Of a stretch of 64,000 nucleotides of DNA, positions 1-9,967 are shown piece after piece. The position numbers and the translations under genes were made by a program. The stretch is from Flavobacterium sp. JAS (GTDB lineage Bacteria > Bacteroidota > Bacteroidia > Flavobacteriales > Flavobacteriaceae). Position 1 is the stretch's first letter; the number at the start of each line of letters is the position of its first letter. Under the pieces are notes generated by a model. That model did not search any database and was not told the origin of the DNA. It saw nothing but the letters and a program-made list of their open reading frames with translations. The DNA lies in assembly GCF_020991455.1 (NCBI RefSeq), contig NZ_JAJMOX010000002.1, positions 372,001 to 436,000 of the forward strand, in the 5' to 3' direction.

Positions 1-3000
1 AGCAAAAAATACAGTACGAGCACGAGGATAAGCAGAGAAATCGAACCCTGGAGTTAGTGCAGAGTTGTAAGTGTTTACCTCTGGATCTGTTCCGGAATAT
101 TTCGTCCAAGTGAATATATTCTGTGCTGACAGTGCAAATCTTAATGATTTAAGGTGCATTTTTTTAACAAACTTTTGGTCGAAATTATAACCTATCGCAG
201 CTGATTTTAATCTCAAATAAGAGCCATCTTCAACATAATAAGAGGAGTATCCAACTGCAGATCCAACCAAACCTCTTGTTCTGAAAACATCCGAATTTGG
301 ATTTGATGCAGACCAACGATCTTCATAGCTTGCAAATTGGTTTAAACCTTCCTGACCTTTTTGATTTCCTTCAAATAGAATGCGATTTGCATTTAAAATA
401 TCGTTACCATACGACCATTGGAAAAAGATGTTTAAGTCAAAATTTTTGTAAGTGAAATTATTGCTAAATCCACCCGTATGAACCGGCAAACCATTCCCAA
501 TTTTAGTATAATCACTTTTGTTTATAGTTCCGTCACCATTTTGATCTTTGTATTTAACATCACCTGGCTGAATATTTGCTCTTGTATTTCCATTAGTGGC
601 GATTTCCGGTTTTAAAGCATAAACAGTTGCACCACTGCCATTAACTGAAGTATTAAAATCATCATATTTATAAGTTCCTGAATATTCAAAACCATACATA
701 TCACCTAAAGATTCTCCTTTTTTTGCAACATAAGTACTAACAGTATTCCAGTTAAAATCCCAAGGAATAATAGTTTCTAATTTGTCTTGTCCTTCGGCTA
801 AGGCTAAGAGTTCATTTTTATTGAAAGCAATATTAAAACTGCTGGTCCATGTAAAATTATCAGTAACAATATTTTTAGTTACTAAACTTAATTCCAAACC
901 TCTATTTCGTACACTACCAATGTTTTTATATGCTGTAGTGAATCCTGTAGATAAAGGAAGTTGTGCTTTAAGTAATAAATCTTTAGTTGTTTTTTGATAA
1001 ACATCTGCAGTGAAAGTAATTCTTTGATTAAAGAAACCTAAATCAATACCTGCATCAACCTGCTCTGTAGTTTCCCACTTCAGGTCAGAGTTTCCAAGTT
1101 TTGTAGCTGCAACTCCAACAACATAATTCTTGTCAAAAGTATAGGTGCCAAATAAAGGATTTGCCGGATTGTAGTAGGTGGTAAGATAATCAAAATCTCC
1201 TACACGGTTGTTACCGGTTTGTCCATAACTCAAACGTATTTTACCCTCTGATAATTTTTTAAAATTTTTCAGGAATTTTTCTTCATTAAATTTCCAGGAA
1301 ACTGCAGCCGACGGGAAATATCCCCAATGGTTTTTAGAAGGAAATTTAGAAGATCCATCTGCTCTGAAAGAAGCTGTAACCATATATTTAGAATCATAAT
1401 TATAATTTACTCTGCCTAAAAATGAGCTCATTGTCCAAACTGATTCACTTGGATCTATCCTTAGTTGAGTCCCCTGATCGAACCCATCAAACATCAAGTC
1501 TTCGTTTGTTAACTGATTGGCAGCTCTACCGTTAGACCAGGTTTTTTGTTTTTGAGCAGTAAATCCTCCTAAAGCAGTAAGTTTCGATTTTGCCCCCAAT
1601 TGTTTATCCCAGGTAAGGGTATTTTCATTCAGCCAATTGTTGTAATTGTTGTGCATCATTTTTCCGTTTACCCCATTTGGATTACCAGGACGTCCGTAAG
1701 CTGTTTTTGAGTTATAGAACTCATCTTTATTGGAATGATTTTCAATAAAACCATATGTAGTTCTAAATTTTAAATCTTTGGTAAATTGATATTCAAGATA
1801 TCCATTGGCAGCAATATTTTTAGTAGTGGTTACATTATAAGTATTCTCAAGATTTAAAACAGGATTTACTCTGTAATCATTAGCTGTATCAATATTTGGA
1901 TCCATAAAAATATCCTCAGGATTCCCAACGTTAGGTGTGTACGGACGAGATCCCCAAACAGAAGTCATAAGGTTAGAAGTACCACTACCACCAGAAATTG
2001 TTTGGGTAGGATCAAGACCTGTTTGTTTCAGGTAGCTATAATTTGAGTTAACCCCGATTTTTAACTTATTAGTAATTTTATAATCAACATTTGCACGACC
2101 TTGGTATCTTAAGTAATTTGAATTTAATAATATACCATCCTGATCAGTATATGATCCGGATAATGAGTATCTTAATTTCTTGGTTCCTCCGGAAACAGAA
2201 ATATCATTATTTTGAAACAAAGCAGTACGGGTAACCAAATCCTGCCAATCTGTACTTCCTACATTTCTATAATCTTCAAGTGTTTTTCCCGGACCGGTAA
2301 GATAAATTTCAGTTGGAGTTTTTGTTTGTCCTTGTGCGCTGGTAAGATTAGGATTGTTTTCTAATTGATATTTTACGAATTCATACGTATTCATTACATC
2401 CATTTTGTTAGCAACATGCTGAATACCAATGGAGCTTGAAAAAGCAAAAACAGGTTTTCCTTCTTTACCTTTTTTAGTTTGAATAACAATAACACCATTT
2501 GCTCCTCTGGAACCATAAATAGCGGTAGCCGATGCATCTTTTAAAACCTCAATAGACTCTATATCACTTGGATTGATTATGTTATTATTTGGATCTTCAA
2601 TTAAGAAACCATCAATCACATACAATGGGCTATTTGCTTGTGTAACAGAGTTGTTTCCTCTAATTACGATATTAGTGCCAGAACCTGGTCTACCATCTGA
2701 TGAGGTTACCTGAACTCCGGCAACACGACCCGCTAAAGCTTCGTCGAAAGAACGAACAGGAGATTTCTTAAAATCAGACATAGATACACTTGAAACAGAT
2801 CCGGTTAAATCTTTTCTTTTTACAGATCCGTATCCTATGACAACAATCTCATCCAGATTACTGGTTGTAGACTTTAAAGTAACATTTAATGAGGTTTTAT
2901 TTCCCACTGTAACTGTAGCTGTTTCAAAACCCATATAAGAAAAAGTTAATTGATCTTTTGAATCGGCTTTGATTTTATATTGACCGCTATAATCAGTTAC

Positions 3001-3192
3001 TGTGGCTTCCTTGGTTCCTTTTACAAGGATAGTAACACCAGGAAGGGGATCTTTTTTATCATCCTGTACAATACCGGATATCATTTTGCTTTGCGCCTGA
3101 GCAAAAACTGGAGCTATTAGTACGAACATACCAACAAATAAATGTCTAAGCGCTTTATTAAAAGGCTGGTATTTCAAATTCAGTTTTTTCAT
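1..3192 (-). CDS. SusC-like TonB-dependent outer membrane receptor, partial at window edge
   Basis: Imports glycan oligomers across the outer membrane together with a SusD-like lipoprotein and TonB. Translation of the minus strand from ATG at 3192 stays open to base 1 for 1064 codons. It begins with a signal peptide ending near APVFAQAQ. A carboxypeptidase-regulatory-like beta domain follows (about residues 35-120), then a TonB box region (VVIGYGSVKRKDLTG), a plug with the SusC hallmark VLKDASATAIYGSRGANG (about 205-225), and a long beta-barrel. The reading frame ends at YPRARTVFFA, which in this family lies a few residues before the C-terminus, so only the last handful of residues and the stop are missing. 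A SusD partner would be expected just left of the window. It lies downstream of the sulfatase gene but has its own HTCS-type promoter. Family assignment is very secure; substrate unknown. Confidence 0.96.
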   Translation of the reverse strand, partial: MKKLNLKYQPFNKALRHLFVGMFVLIAPVFAQAQSKMISGIVQDDKKDPLPGVTILVKGTKEATVTDYSGQYKIKADSKDQLTFSYMGFETATVTVGNKTSLNVTLKSTTSNLDEIVVIGYGSVKRKDLTGSVSSVSMSDFKKSPVRSFDEALAGRVAGVQVTSSDGRPGSGTNIVIRGNNSVTQANSPLYVIDGFLIEDPNNNIINPSDIESIEVLKDASATAIYGSRGANGVIVIQTKKGKEGKPVFAFSSSIGIQHVANKMDVMNTYEFVKYQLENNPNLTSAQGQTKTPTEIYLTGPGKTLEDYRNVGSTDWQDLVTRTALFQNNDISVSGGTKKLRYSLSGSYTDQDGILLNSNYLRYQGRANVDYKITNKLKIGVNSNYSYLKQTGLDPTQTISGGSGTSNLMTSVWGSRPYTPNVGNPEDIFMDPNIDTANDYRVNPVLNLENTYNVTTTKNIAANGYLEYQFTKDLKFRTTYGFIENHSNKDEFYNSKTAYGRPGNPNGVNGKMMHNNYNNWLNENTLTWDKQLGAKSKLTALGGFTAQKQKTWSNGRAANQLTNEDLMFDGFDQGTQLRIDPSESVWTMSSFLGRVNYNYDSKYMVTASFRADGSSKFPSKNHWGYFPSAAVSWKFNEEKFLKNFKKLSEGKIRLSYGQTGNNRVGDFDYLTTYYNPANPLFGTYTFDKNYVVGVAATKLGNSDLKWETTEQVDAGIDLGFFNQRITFTADVYQKTTKDLLLKAQLPLSTGFTTAYKNIGSVRNRGLELSLVTKNIVTDNFTWTSSFNIAFNKNELLALAEGQDKLETIIPWDFNWNTVSTYVAKKGESLGDMYGFEYSGTYKYDDFNTSVNGSGATVYALKPEIATNGNTRANIQPGDVKYKDQNGDGTINKSDYTKIGNGLPVHTGGFSNNFTYKNFDLNIFFQWSYGNDILNANRILFEGNQKGQEGLNQFASYEDRWSASNPNSDVFRTRGLVGSAVGYSSYYVEDGSYLRLKSAAIGYNFDQKFVKKMHLKSLRFALSAQNIFTWTKYSGTDPEVNTYNSALTPGFDFSAYPRARTVFFA

Positions 3193-3535
3193 AATTAATT
3201 CTGAGTTATTGGTTAAAAGTTAGTTTAGTTTACACACATTTAAAAAATTATAAAAACAGAAAAAAGGCAACAAATGAAATATCAATTATTAAAAAGTACA
3301 CTATAATTGTATACAAGTTATAGAAAAACTGCTTAAGTTGTTTAATAAAATGTTAACGGTAGTGTTTTGCTAAATCACTTAATTACTGCTGTTTATTGAT
3401 TTCAAATTTATTTCGAAATCGTTTTCTTTAAGGAGATAATCCTCCTTTTGATGAGGAAAATATTCCTTTTAGTACCTTTTTCGGCTTAAAAAGCCTTTAT
3501 TGTTTTGTTTTTAATATCTTTTGTTTATTGACTTA
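3193..3535. other. Intergenic leader and control region of the SusC-like gene
   Basis: No gene is visible in these 343 bases. The right part holds the putative HTCS operator and promoter (3403-3470). The roughly 210 bases between the promoter and the ATG at 3192 would form a long AT-rich 5' leader of the receptor mRNA. I see no clear riboswitch or terminator in it. Confidence 0.6.
3403..3470 (-). promoter_or_regulatory. Putative HTCS operator and promoter of the SusC-like gene
   Basis: Read on the minus strand, two direct repeats beginning AAAAGGA lie at 3453-3470 and 3432-3449 with a 21-bp period. They are followed by GAAAACGAT and a TAAATTTG box at 3410-3403, matching the Bacteroidota -7 consensus TAnnTTTG. 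No good -33 box is present, which suits an activator-dependent promoter. The same arrangement with the same spacing lies in front of the sulfatase gene (5138-5205). The assignment to the neighbouring AraC-type hybrid regulator is inferred from the shared element and proximity. Confidence 0.7.
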
Positions 3536-5074
3536 TTATTTTTGTTTCCTTTCCGGAGTTTTTGTTATTTGTAACAACTTCGAAGCCAGCATTTCTGTCT
3601 TTACAGGTATATAGTTTGCTAAATTGTTTTCTTCTTTTGGATCTTTGCTTAAATCATAGAGTTGAGGCGTTTGTTGCAGCCCCGATGCTACATTTTTATT
3701 AACCAGCCATTGCGGAGCGATTTTGCTTTGTGGCGCAATGTATTTCCAATTATCTTCTCTAATACTCATGGTAAAAGCTTCTTCTATCATATAGGTGCGT
3801 CCTTTATTGCTTTTTCCCATTAATACATCAAGCATATCGAAACTATCTACGGCTGTCTCTTTATTTTGGATTTTTACCCCAATTAATTTTGCAAATGAGG
3901 CAAATAAATCCACCTGACTCAATAACGCCTCGCTTTTAGCAGGCTTTATTTTATTTGGCCAATACATGATCGTTGGTACGCGTGTACCTGCTTCGTAAGC
4001 ACTGTATTTTCCTCCTTTAAATTGTCCCGAAGGTTTGTGACTGCCTATATTTGTGACTGATTTATCTGCATAGCCATCATCTAAAACAGGTCCGTTATCA
4101 CTACTAAAAAAGATAATAGTGTTTTTTTCTATGCTTAATTCTTTGAGTTTTTTTACAATCTGACCCGTCATCCAATCCATTTGTACAATTGCATCACCGC
4201 GAGGGCCCATATTTGTTTTACCCACAAATCTTGCATTTGGAGCTCTGGGTACATGAATATCAGGTAAAGAAAAATATAGAAAAAATGATTTATCCCTTTG
4301 TTTGCTTATAAAATCCGTAGCTTTTTTGGCTAACACATTTGCAAACTCTTCGTCTTTCCAATACGCTTTATGTCCACCGCTCATAAAACCAATTCGGCTT
4401 ATTCCATTTATTAAAGTGCCGCTGTGTTGAGGATCAGCCCATAATTTTAAAATCTCTTCATTTTCTAAACCAATAGGATCGGTTCCAATTCTCTTATCAT
4501 AACTAACTGTTATAGGATCATTTGGATCCAGATTAGCAACTTTATGGTTTTCAACAAATACGGTAGGTACTCTGTCTGGAGTTGCCGGAATTATGAAACT
4601 ATAATCGAATCCAAGTTCTAATGGTCCGGGTTTAATCTCCGTATTCCAGTCCAGATTGCCATTTCCCAGGCCTAAATTCCATTTGCCGATAACTGCTGTG
4701 GTATAACCACCCTTTTTAAAGATATCAGCTATGGTTTCTTGTTCTGGTTTTATAATTAAGGGTGCATCTCCGTTTAGTATATTAACATTGTTTCTAAAAG
4801 CATAACTTCCTGTAAGTAGAGCAAACCTTGATGAGGTACAGGTCGAAGCAGCACAATGTGCATCCGTAAACTGTATACCACCAGTAGCTAAAGAATCTAC
4901 ATTTGGGGTTGTTACTGCTGTTGCTCCATAACAGCTTAAATCACCATAACCTAAATCGTCAACATAAATAAAAACGACATTAGGTTTTTTAGCAGTTTCA
5001 TTTTTCTTTACATGCGAACATGAGGAGAATGCCATTACCGATAATGTATAATATGTAAGATATATTCTTCTCAT
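3536..5074 (-). CDS. S1-type sulfatase lipoprotein (arylsulfatase family)
   Basis: Hydrolyses sulfate esters, probably on a sulfated glycan handled by the adjacent SusC-like receptor. The ATG at 5074 gives MRRIYLTYYTLSVMAFSSC, a lipoprotein signal peptide with a Cys lipobox. An upstream TTG at 5101 in the same frame is a poorer start because it would bury the signal. N-terminal metal-binding FIYVDDLGYGD is present, as are the sulfatase signature region, the downstream FFSSDNGP metal site and a GGKYSAYEAGTRVP block. About 512 residues is normal for the family. Oddity: the formylglycine site reads C-T-S-S-R (Cys79), with Ser where the classical C-x-P/A-x-R motif has Pro or Ala. It is divergent from the regulator gene. 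Activity requires a maturase, not seen in this window. Confidence 0.93.
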   Translation of the reverse strand: MRRIYLTYYTLSVMAFSSCSHVKKNETAKKPNVVFIYVDDLGYGDLSCYGATAVTTPNVDSLATGGIQFTDAHCAASTCTSSRFALLTGSYAFRNNVNILNGDAPLIIKPEQETIADIFKKGGYTTAVIGKWNLGLGNGNLDWNTEIKPGPLELGFDYSFIIPATPDRVPTVFVENHKVANLDPNDPITVSYDKRIGTDPIGLENEEILKLWADPQHSGTLINGISRIGFMSGGHKAYWKDEEFANVLAKKATDFISKQRDKSFFLYFSLPDIHVPRAPNARFVGKTNMGPRGDAIVQMDWMTGQIVKKLKELSIEKNTIIFFSSDNGPVLDDGYADKSVTNIGSHKPSGQFKGGKYSAYEAGTRVPTIMYWPNKIKPAKSEALLSQVDLFASFAKLIGVKIQNKETAVDSFDMLDVLMGKSNKGRTYMIEEAFTMSIREDNWKYIAPQSKIAPQWLVNKNVASGLQQTPQLYDLSKDPKEENNLANYIPVKTEMLASKLLQITKTPERKQK

Positions 5075-5137
5075 GTTGCACTTTCTATATGGACTTGCCA
5101 ATATTCAAAAATCTATACTTGTCACTGTTTCTGATTT

Positions 5138-5205
5138 CAAATCTAGTACGACATCGTTTTCGGAAGAGGTAATTTTCTCCTTTTTTAGGTTAAAATCTTC
5201 CTTTT
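5138..5205 (-). promoter_or_regulatory. Putative HTCS operator and promoter of the sulfatase gene
   Basis: On the minus strand two AAAAGGA-headed repeats lie at 5205-5188 and 5184-5168 (21-bp period). They are followed by CGAAAACGAT and TAGATTTGAAATCA, whose TAGATTTG (5145-5138) fits the -7 box. Alignment with 3403-3470 shows the same repeats, the same GAAAACGAT and the same distance of about 22 bp from the proximal repeat to the -7 box. The two elements are therefore probably bound by one activator. Confidence 0.7.
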
Positions 5206-5562
5206 GACTTGATTTAGGGCTTCTGAGGCTGTTTTTTCATGAATTCTCTTGTTTAATTTTGCATCATAAAAAGAGAAGGAGTAAATTTGTACTTGTTAAA
5301 ATTTATTCTTTCTCAAAATTATTTGAGAATATCATATTTATAAAGTCTTAAAAAAACACATAAAACAATTAAAATATTAATTAAATAAATTTTATTGTTT
5401 CCAGACTTGCAGATTTTCTATTACTTTTGACAGCCATTTATAATCAAATTGATGAATTTGTAATGGTATTATTTAACAATTACCCCGCACTTCGTAATTG
5501 CAAATTTGGTCACTACAGCAGTATCTTAGGTACTACATTTTATAAACCTTAAAAATCATTTA
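5206..5562. other. Intergenic region upstream of the hybrid regulator
   Basis: AT-rich, with no ORF of note. Possible plus-strand -7 boxes are TAATTTTG at 5254-5261 and TACTTTTG at 5422-5429. Neither has a convincing -33 element, so the promoter of the regulator is not fixed. Confidence 0.4.
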
Positions 5563-8500
5563 ATGACTTTTAGAAATCGTAACCTGGTGTTTCTGTTTTT
5601 GGGGATTTGTTTCCTGAGTTTATTGTTTTCCGCTTCAAAAGGCTTTGCGCAATCTAAGCCATTATCATTTAATCGCCTGGATGTTAGTAATGGTCTTTCT
5701 AATAACTCGGTTTTATCTATCAACCAAGATTCAACAGGATACATCTGGTTGGGAACGAAATATGGTTTAAACCGTTTTGATGGCCGAACATTTAAAATTT
5801 TCAAAAAGGATCCTGAAAGCAAAACCAGTATATCTTCAAATGGTTTTATCAGAAAGCTAACATTAGATAACCATAATAATTTGTGGGTTGCATCTAGCGG
5901 ATTGGATTTGTACCATCCCGAAGATAATTCCTTTGAATCTTTTATACCACAAGGCGAAGATATTTTAAAGGTATTACAAGACGCTAAGGGTAATTTATGG
6001 ATAGGGTCGTTAACACAGCTTAAATTTAAAGCTGCAAATAGTAAAAAAATCATTCCTATTCAAATAGCAAAAGGCACTAGCTTACAAGTTTCCGAACTTT
6101 TTGAAGACAATAAAAAGCATATTTGGGTTGGAACCTCTGCGGGTTTATTTGAATTATTCTTCGCACACAAAAAACTAGTTGTAAAAAGACATTTTGGCTC
6201 CTTGTTTAAAAATGGTGCTACTGCCGATCAAATTACCAGTATTGTACAGGATGAAAGTTTAAAATACTGGATTGGTACAAAAAGCAACGGTATTTATGTT
6301 TTTGATAAAAAAACATCAGAGCTAAGTCATTTTATAAAAAATAGTAATGACAAAAATTCATTGGTAAATAATAATGTCCGTAAAATTATATGCCATAAAA
6401 ATGGATCACTCTGGATAGGAACTCAGGATGGTTTGTCTATTTTGAATCCCTACACTCATCTCTTTATCAATTACCAACACGATTCTACAAATCCACACAG
6501 CTTAAGCCAAAACTCGATTCATGACATTTTTCAGGATAAAGATGGTTCTGTTTGGATAGGTACATTTTTTGGAGGAGTTAATGTGGTTTATTCTGTAAAT
6601 ACACCTTTCACTATTTACCAAAATAATACCGAAAAAAACAGTATCAGCAGCAATGTAATTAGTGCAATTCTTGAAGACAACAAAAATAATTTGTGGTTAG
6701 GTACAGAAGCTGGAGGATTAAATTATTTTAACAGGAGTAACCAACAATTTAGCTCCTATAAAAACAGTATTACCAATAAAAATAGTTTAAGCTCTAATTT
6801 AGTTAAAGCCATTGCCATTGATAAAGACCAAAACTTATGGATAGGTACGGCTTTAGGAGGTTTAAATTTTTTTAACCCCAAAACTTCCGATTTTACGGTT
6901 TATAAACGGAATACCAAGAGCAGCAATAGTATCGCTTCAGATAATATTAACTGCTTAATGCTTAGTAAGCAAAATAAATTATTTATAGGAACAGAAATAG
7001 GCCTTAATATTTATGATATTGCGCTGCAAAAATTTAGCTTTTACGCCACTAATGCAAATAAAGTATTTGTGGAAAAACAAATTACCACATTATTTGAAGA
7101 CAAAAAAGGTATTGTTTGGATAGGCACACCTATTGGGATTCATATTTACAAAGGCTCAAAACTGCTTTATAAAAAAATCAAAGACAGCACAAACAAACCA
7201 TTTAATTACAATGTTAACTGCTTTCATGAAGATAGTCAGGGTAATATGTGGGTTGGCACTTATCATAGCGGTTTAGCGATACTTAATTTAAAAGATAATA
7301 CTTTTAAAATTTTCAATATTAGTGATGGCTTACCCAGCGATAATATATTGGGTATTACAGAAGATAACGATACCAATTTATGGATAAGCACCGATAATGG
7401 TCTGGTAAAATACAATCGTGGTTTAAATGCTTTCAGAAGTTTTAATATTCTAGATGGACTACCTGATATTCAGTTTAATACCAATTCTTTTTTAAAAGAC
7501 AGTCAGGGAAGAATGTTTTTTGGAACCTATAATGGCTTAGTTAGTTTTTTGCCTAATAACATAGAGAAAAATACTGCAGCACCGGATGTCGTGCTGTCAA
7601 ACCTTAAATTATTTAATATACCTGTTAGAATTAATGATGAAACGGGGCTTTTAAACCAAGATATTAATGTTACCAATACCTTAACTTTTAATCATAATCA
7701 AAATATTTTTACCATTGAATTTTCGGCATTAAACTTCATAAAATCAAGTAAAAATAAGTACGCATACAAACTTGATGGTTTTGAAAAAAGCTGGAATTAT
7801 GTAGATATTCCAACAGCAACCTATACTAATTTACCAGCGGGGAAATATCAATTTATGATCAAAGCCGCTAATAATGATGGTATTTGGAACAAGAATTCAA
7901 AGAAAATTAATATAGAGGTGCTTCCACCGCTCTGGAAAACCTGGTGGGCTTATTTAATCTATTTTATAACAACTTCTGTAATAGCTTACTATATCATTCA
8001 GTTTTTTAATGCCAGAGCAACCCTTAAGCAAGAGCTTTATTTAGAGCAATTAGAAGCTGAGCATCAGCAAAAAAGCTATCAAATGAAGTTGGATTTTTTT
8101 ACTAATGTGTCGCATGAAATCAGGACACCATTAACCCTTATTTTAGGGCCTATTGAAAAATTAGAGCAACTAACAACAACAAACACACCAGCTAATAAAT
8201 ATGCGCTGAGTATAAAAAAGAATACAGAACGCCTGTATCGATTGGTAAATGAATTATTAGATTTCAGAAAAGCAGATTCAGGGAACTTACGCATGTATTT
8301 CTTCGAAGAAAATATTGTGAGTTCTTTAAAAGAAATCTTTGATTATTTTCAAACGCTTGCCGAATCAAAAAATATTCAATACACTTTTAAAAGCAGTCAT
8401 CCTCAAATTTTGGTTTATTTTGATAAGGACCAAATGGAAAAAGTGTTTTTTAACTTGCTTTCAAATGCTTTCAAGTTTACTCAAAACCAAGGTAAAATAT

Positions 8501-9654
8501 CCTTGGAAATTGTCTTAAAAAACCAACAGGTAAAGATTACTGTAACAGATAACGGCAAAGGAATCGCAATCGATAATATTGACGATATTTTCAATAACTT
8601 TTATCAGGCAGATCAAAGTATGGGTACAGGTATTGGTTTGGCACTTTCAAAAAACTTGATAGAACTTCATAAAGGTAAAATAAAAGTAAAAAGTAAACCA
8701 AGTAAAGCAAACAAAACAGGAAAAACCACTTTTACAGTAGCATTGCCACTGGGGAAAAAACATTTAAATGAGATTGATATTGTTTCTGCGTCAGAGATTG
8801 AAAGCCCAATTTATCAGGAAGTTGACGATTATACACCTGAAGGTTTAATTGACAACCCTGAAGTTATTAGTAATAAAAACAAAGAGGCGCATATTTTAAT
8901 TGTGGAAGATAACGATGAAGTTAGGGATTTTATCAAGCAATCTTTAGAAAATCAATATAATGTTCATGTAAGTGAAAATGGGTTAGAGGGTTGGAAAAAT
9001 GCTATTCAGACCCTTCCGGATTTAATTATTAGCGATGTAATGATGCCTATAATGGATGGTTTGGAACTTTGCAGAAAATTAAAAACAGATGTCCGTACTT
9101 CTCATATACCTGTAATTATGCTGACAGCTAAGTCGGCTCCAATACATCAGATACATGGTCTGCAACATGGTGCTGATGCCTATGTTACCAAACCTTTTAG
9201 TGATCAGATTTTGCAATTGAATATACGTAACCTCTTGTCTTTAAAAGGGGCAATGCAAAAAAAGTACAGCGAACAATTACTAAAATTACCGATTATAACA
9301 AGTACAGAAGCATCGCAGGATGAAAAATTCTTGCAGAAACTGCATCAGATCATCGAAAACAATATTGCCAATACCAATTTAGATCTAGCCTTTATTACTT
9401 CGGAAATTGGAATGAGTAAATCTGTTTTGTACAAGAAATTTAGTGCTCTTACTAACTTGTCCTTAAATGAATTTATTAAAACGCAACGTTTAAAACATGC
9501 TGTCGAGTTTTTTCAAAAAGGAGAAACTTCTATTGTATCGGTTGCTATACAAGTTGGTTTTAATGATGCCAAATATTTTAGTCGCGAATTCAAAAAGATG
9601 TATGGCATTACTCCTAATGATTATATTAAAAATAAAGGGGAGGGTTTAATTTAA
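5563..9654 (+). CDS. Hybrid two-component system regulator (HTCS)
   Basis: Single-polypeptide sensor and transcription activator of PULs, spanning the inner membrane. The 1363 residues follow the full HTCS plan. A signal peptide (1-30) leads into periplasmic two-component propeller repeats, seen as recurring IWIGT/LWIGT strands to about residue 650. A Y_Y_Y domain lies near 715-785 and a membrane segment near 793-815. The histidine kinase domain has the H box NVSHEIRTPL with His851, N and G boxes, and GTGIGLALSKNL. The receiver carries phospho-acceptor Asp1158 in ISDVMMPIMDG, and the C-terminal domain is an AraC-type DNA-binding domain (about 1255-1360). It is divergent from the sulfatase. 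Matching operator-like repeats before the sulfatase and SusC genes suggest it activates both when a breakdown product of their glycan binds the propeller. Confidence 0.97.
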   Translation: MTFRNRNLVFLFLGICFLSLLFSASKGFAQSKPLSFNRLDVSNGLSNNSVLSINQDSTGYIWLGTKYGLNRFDGRTFKIFKKDPESKTSISSNGFIRKLTLDNHNNLWVASSGLDLYHPEDNSFESFIPQGEDILKVLQDAKGNLWIGSLTQLKFKAANSKKIIPIQIAKGTSLQVSELFEDNKKHIWVGTSAGLFELFFAHKKLVVKRHFGSLFKNGATADQITSIVQDESLKYWIGTKSNGIYVFDKKTSELSHFIKNSNDKNSLVNNNVRKIICHKNGSLWIGTQDGLSILNPYTHLFINYQHDSTNPHSLSQNSIHDIFQDKDGSVWIGTFFGGVNVVYSVNTPFTIYQNNTEKNSISSNVISAILEDNKNNLWLGTEAGGLNYFNRSNQQFSSYKNSITNKNSLSSNLVKAIAIDKDQNLWIGTALGGLNFFNPKTSDFTVYKRNTKSSNSIASDNINCLMLSKQNKLFIGTEIGLNIYDIALQKFSFYATNANKVFVEKQITTLFEDKKGIVWIGTPIGIHIYKGSKLLYKKIKDSTNKPFNYNVNCFHEDSQGNMWVGTYHSGLAILNLKDNTFKIFNISDGLPSDNILGITEDNDTNLWISTDNGLVKYNRGLNAFRSFNILDGLPDIQFNTNSFLKDSQGRMFFGTYNGLVSFLPNNIEKNTAAPDVVLSNLKLFNIPVRINDETGLLNQDINVTNTLTFNHNQNIFTIEFSALNFIKSSKNKYAYKLDGFEKSWNYVDIPTATYTNLPAGKYQFMIKAANNDGIWNKNSKKINIEVLPPLWKTWWAYLIYFITTSVIAYYIIQFFNARATLKQELYLEQLEAEHQQKSYQMKLDFFTNVSHEIRTPLTLILGPIEKLEQLTTTNTPANKYALSIKKNTERLYRLVNELLDFRKADSGNLRMYFFEENIVSSLKEIFDYFQTLAESKNIQYTFKSSHPQILVYFDKDQMEKVFFNLLSNAFKFTQNQGKISLEIVLKNQQVKITVTDNGKGIAIDNIDDIFNNFYQADQSMGTGIGLALSKNLIELHKGKIKVKSKPSKANKTGKTTFTVALPLGKKHLNEIDIVSASEIESPIYQEVDDYTPEGLIDNPEVISNKNKEAHILIVEDNDEVRDFIKQSLENQYNVHVSENGLEGWKNAIQTLPDLIISDVMMPIMDGLELCRKLKTDVRTSHIPVIMLTAKSAPIHQIHGLQHGADAYVTKPFSDQILQLNIRNLLSLKGAMQKKYSEQLLKLPIITSTEASQDEKFLQKLHQIIENNIANTNLDLAFITSEIGMSKSVLYKKFSALTNLSLNEFIKTQRLKHAVEFFQKGETSIVSVAIQVGFNDAKYFSREFKKMYGITPNDYIKNKGEGLI

Positions 9655-9782
9655 TCCTCCTGTGTTGTGCATTGACGGTTTTGCCACAAAACTTTTGAGT
9701 GTTTTTACAAAGATTGAAAAGTGTCTTAAAAATAAAAAAACTGCCGATCTTAGGATTTGCAGGTTTACGGGTTTTTGAAAAT

Positions 9783-9814
9783 AAAAAAAAGTCCTAATTT
9801 TCATTAGGACTTTT
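9783..9814 (-). terminator. Rho-independent terminator of tRNA-Tyr
   Basis: A 12-bp perfect stem, AAAAGTCCTAAT with ATTAGGACTTTT, and a 4-base loop. It is followed on the minus strand by a T-run, starting 3 bases after the tRNA 3' end. Confidence 0.85.
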
Positions 9815-9816
9815 AG

Positions 9817-9897
9817 TGGGGAGAGCAGGATTCGAACCTGCGAAGTTCACACAGCAGATTTACAGTCTGCCCTCGTTGGCCGCTTGAGTATCTCCCC
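9817..9897 (-). tRNA. tRNA-Tyr (anticodon GTA)
   Basis: On the minus strand the acceptor arms GGGGAGA and TCTCCCC pair, with discriminator A. The anticodon stem-loop GCAGACTGTAAATCTGC places GTA at the anticodon. A long variable arm follows, and the T-arm contains GGTTCGAATCC. The 81-nt length and the extra arm fit a bacterial class II tRNA-Tyr. CCA is not encoded. Confidence 0.96.
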
Positions 9898-9936
9898 GAT
9901 CTCAGCATTGATGCGCTTTGTTGTTCTAAGCGGTTG

Positions 9937-9967
9937 CAAATATAGGAACGTTTTTCATGTTTACAAA
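9937..9967 (-). promoter_or_regulatory. Promoter of tRNA-Tyr
   Basis: On the minus strand TTTG (9967-9964), 19 bases, then TATATTTG (9944-9937), a near-consensus Bacteroidota sigma-ABfr promoter. It lies about 40 bases upstream of the mature tRNA 5' end. Confidence 0.75.

Noticed and set aside
5075..5101. TTG start for the sulfatase
   Set aside because: The additional 9 residues would precede a complete lipoprotein signal that begins at ATG 5074.
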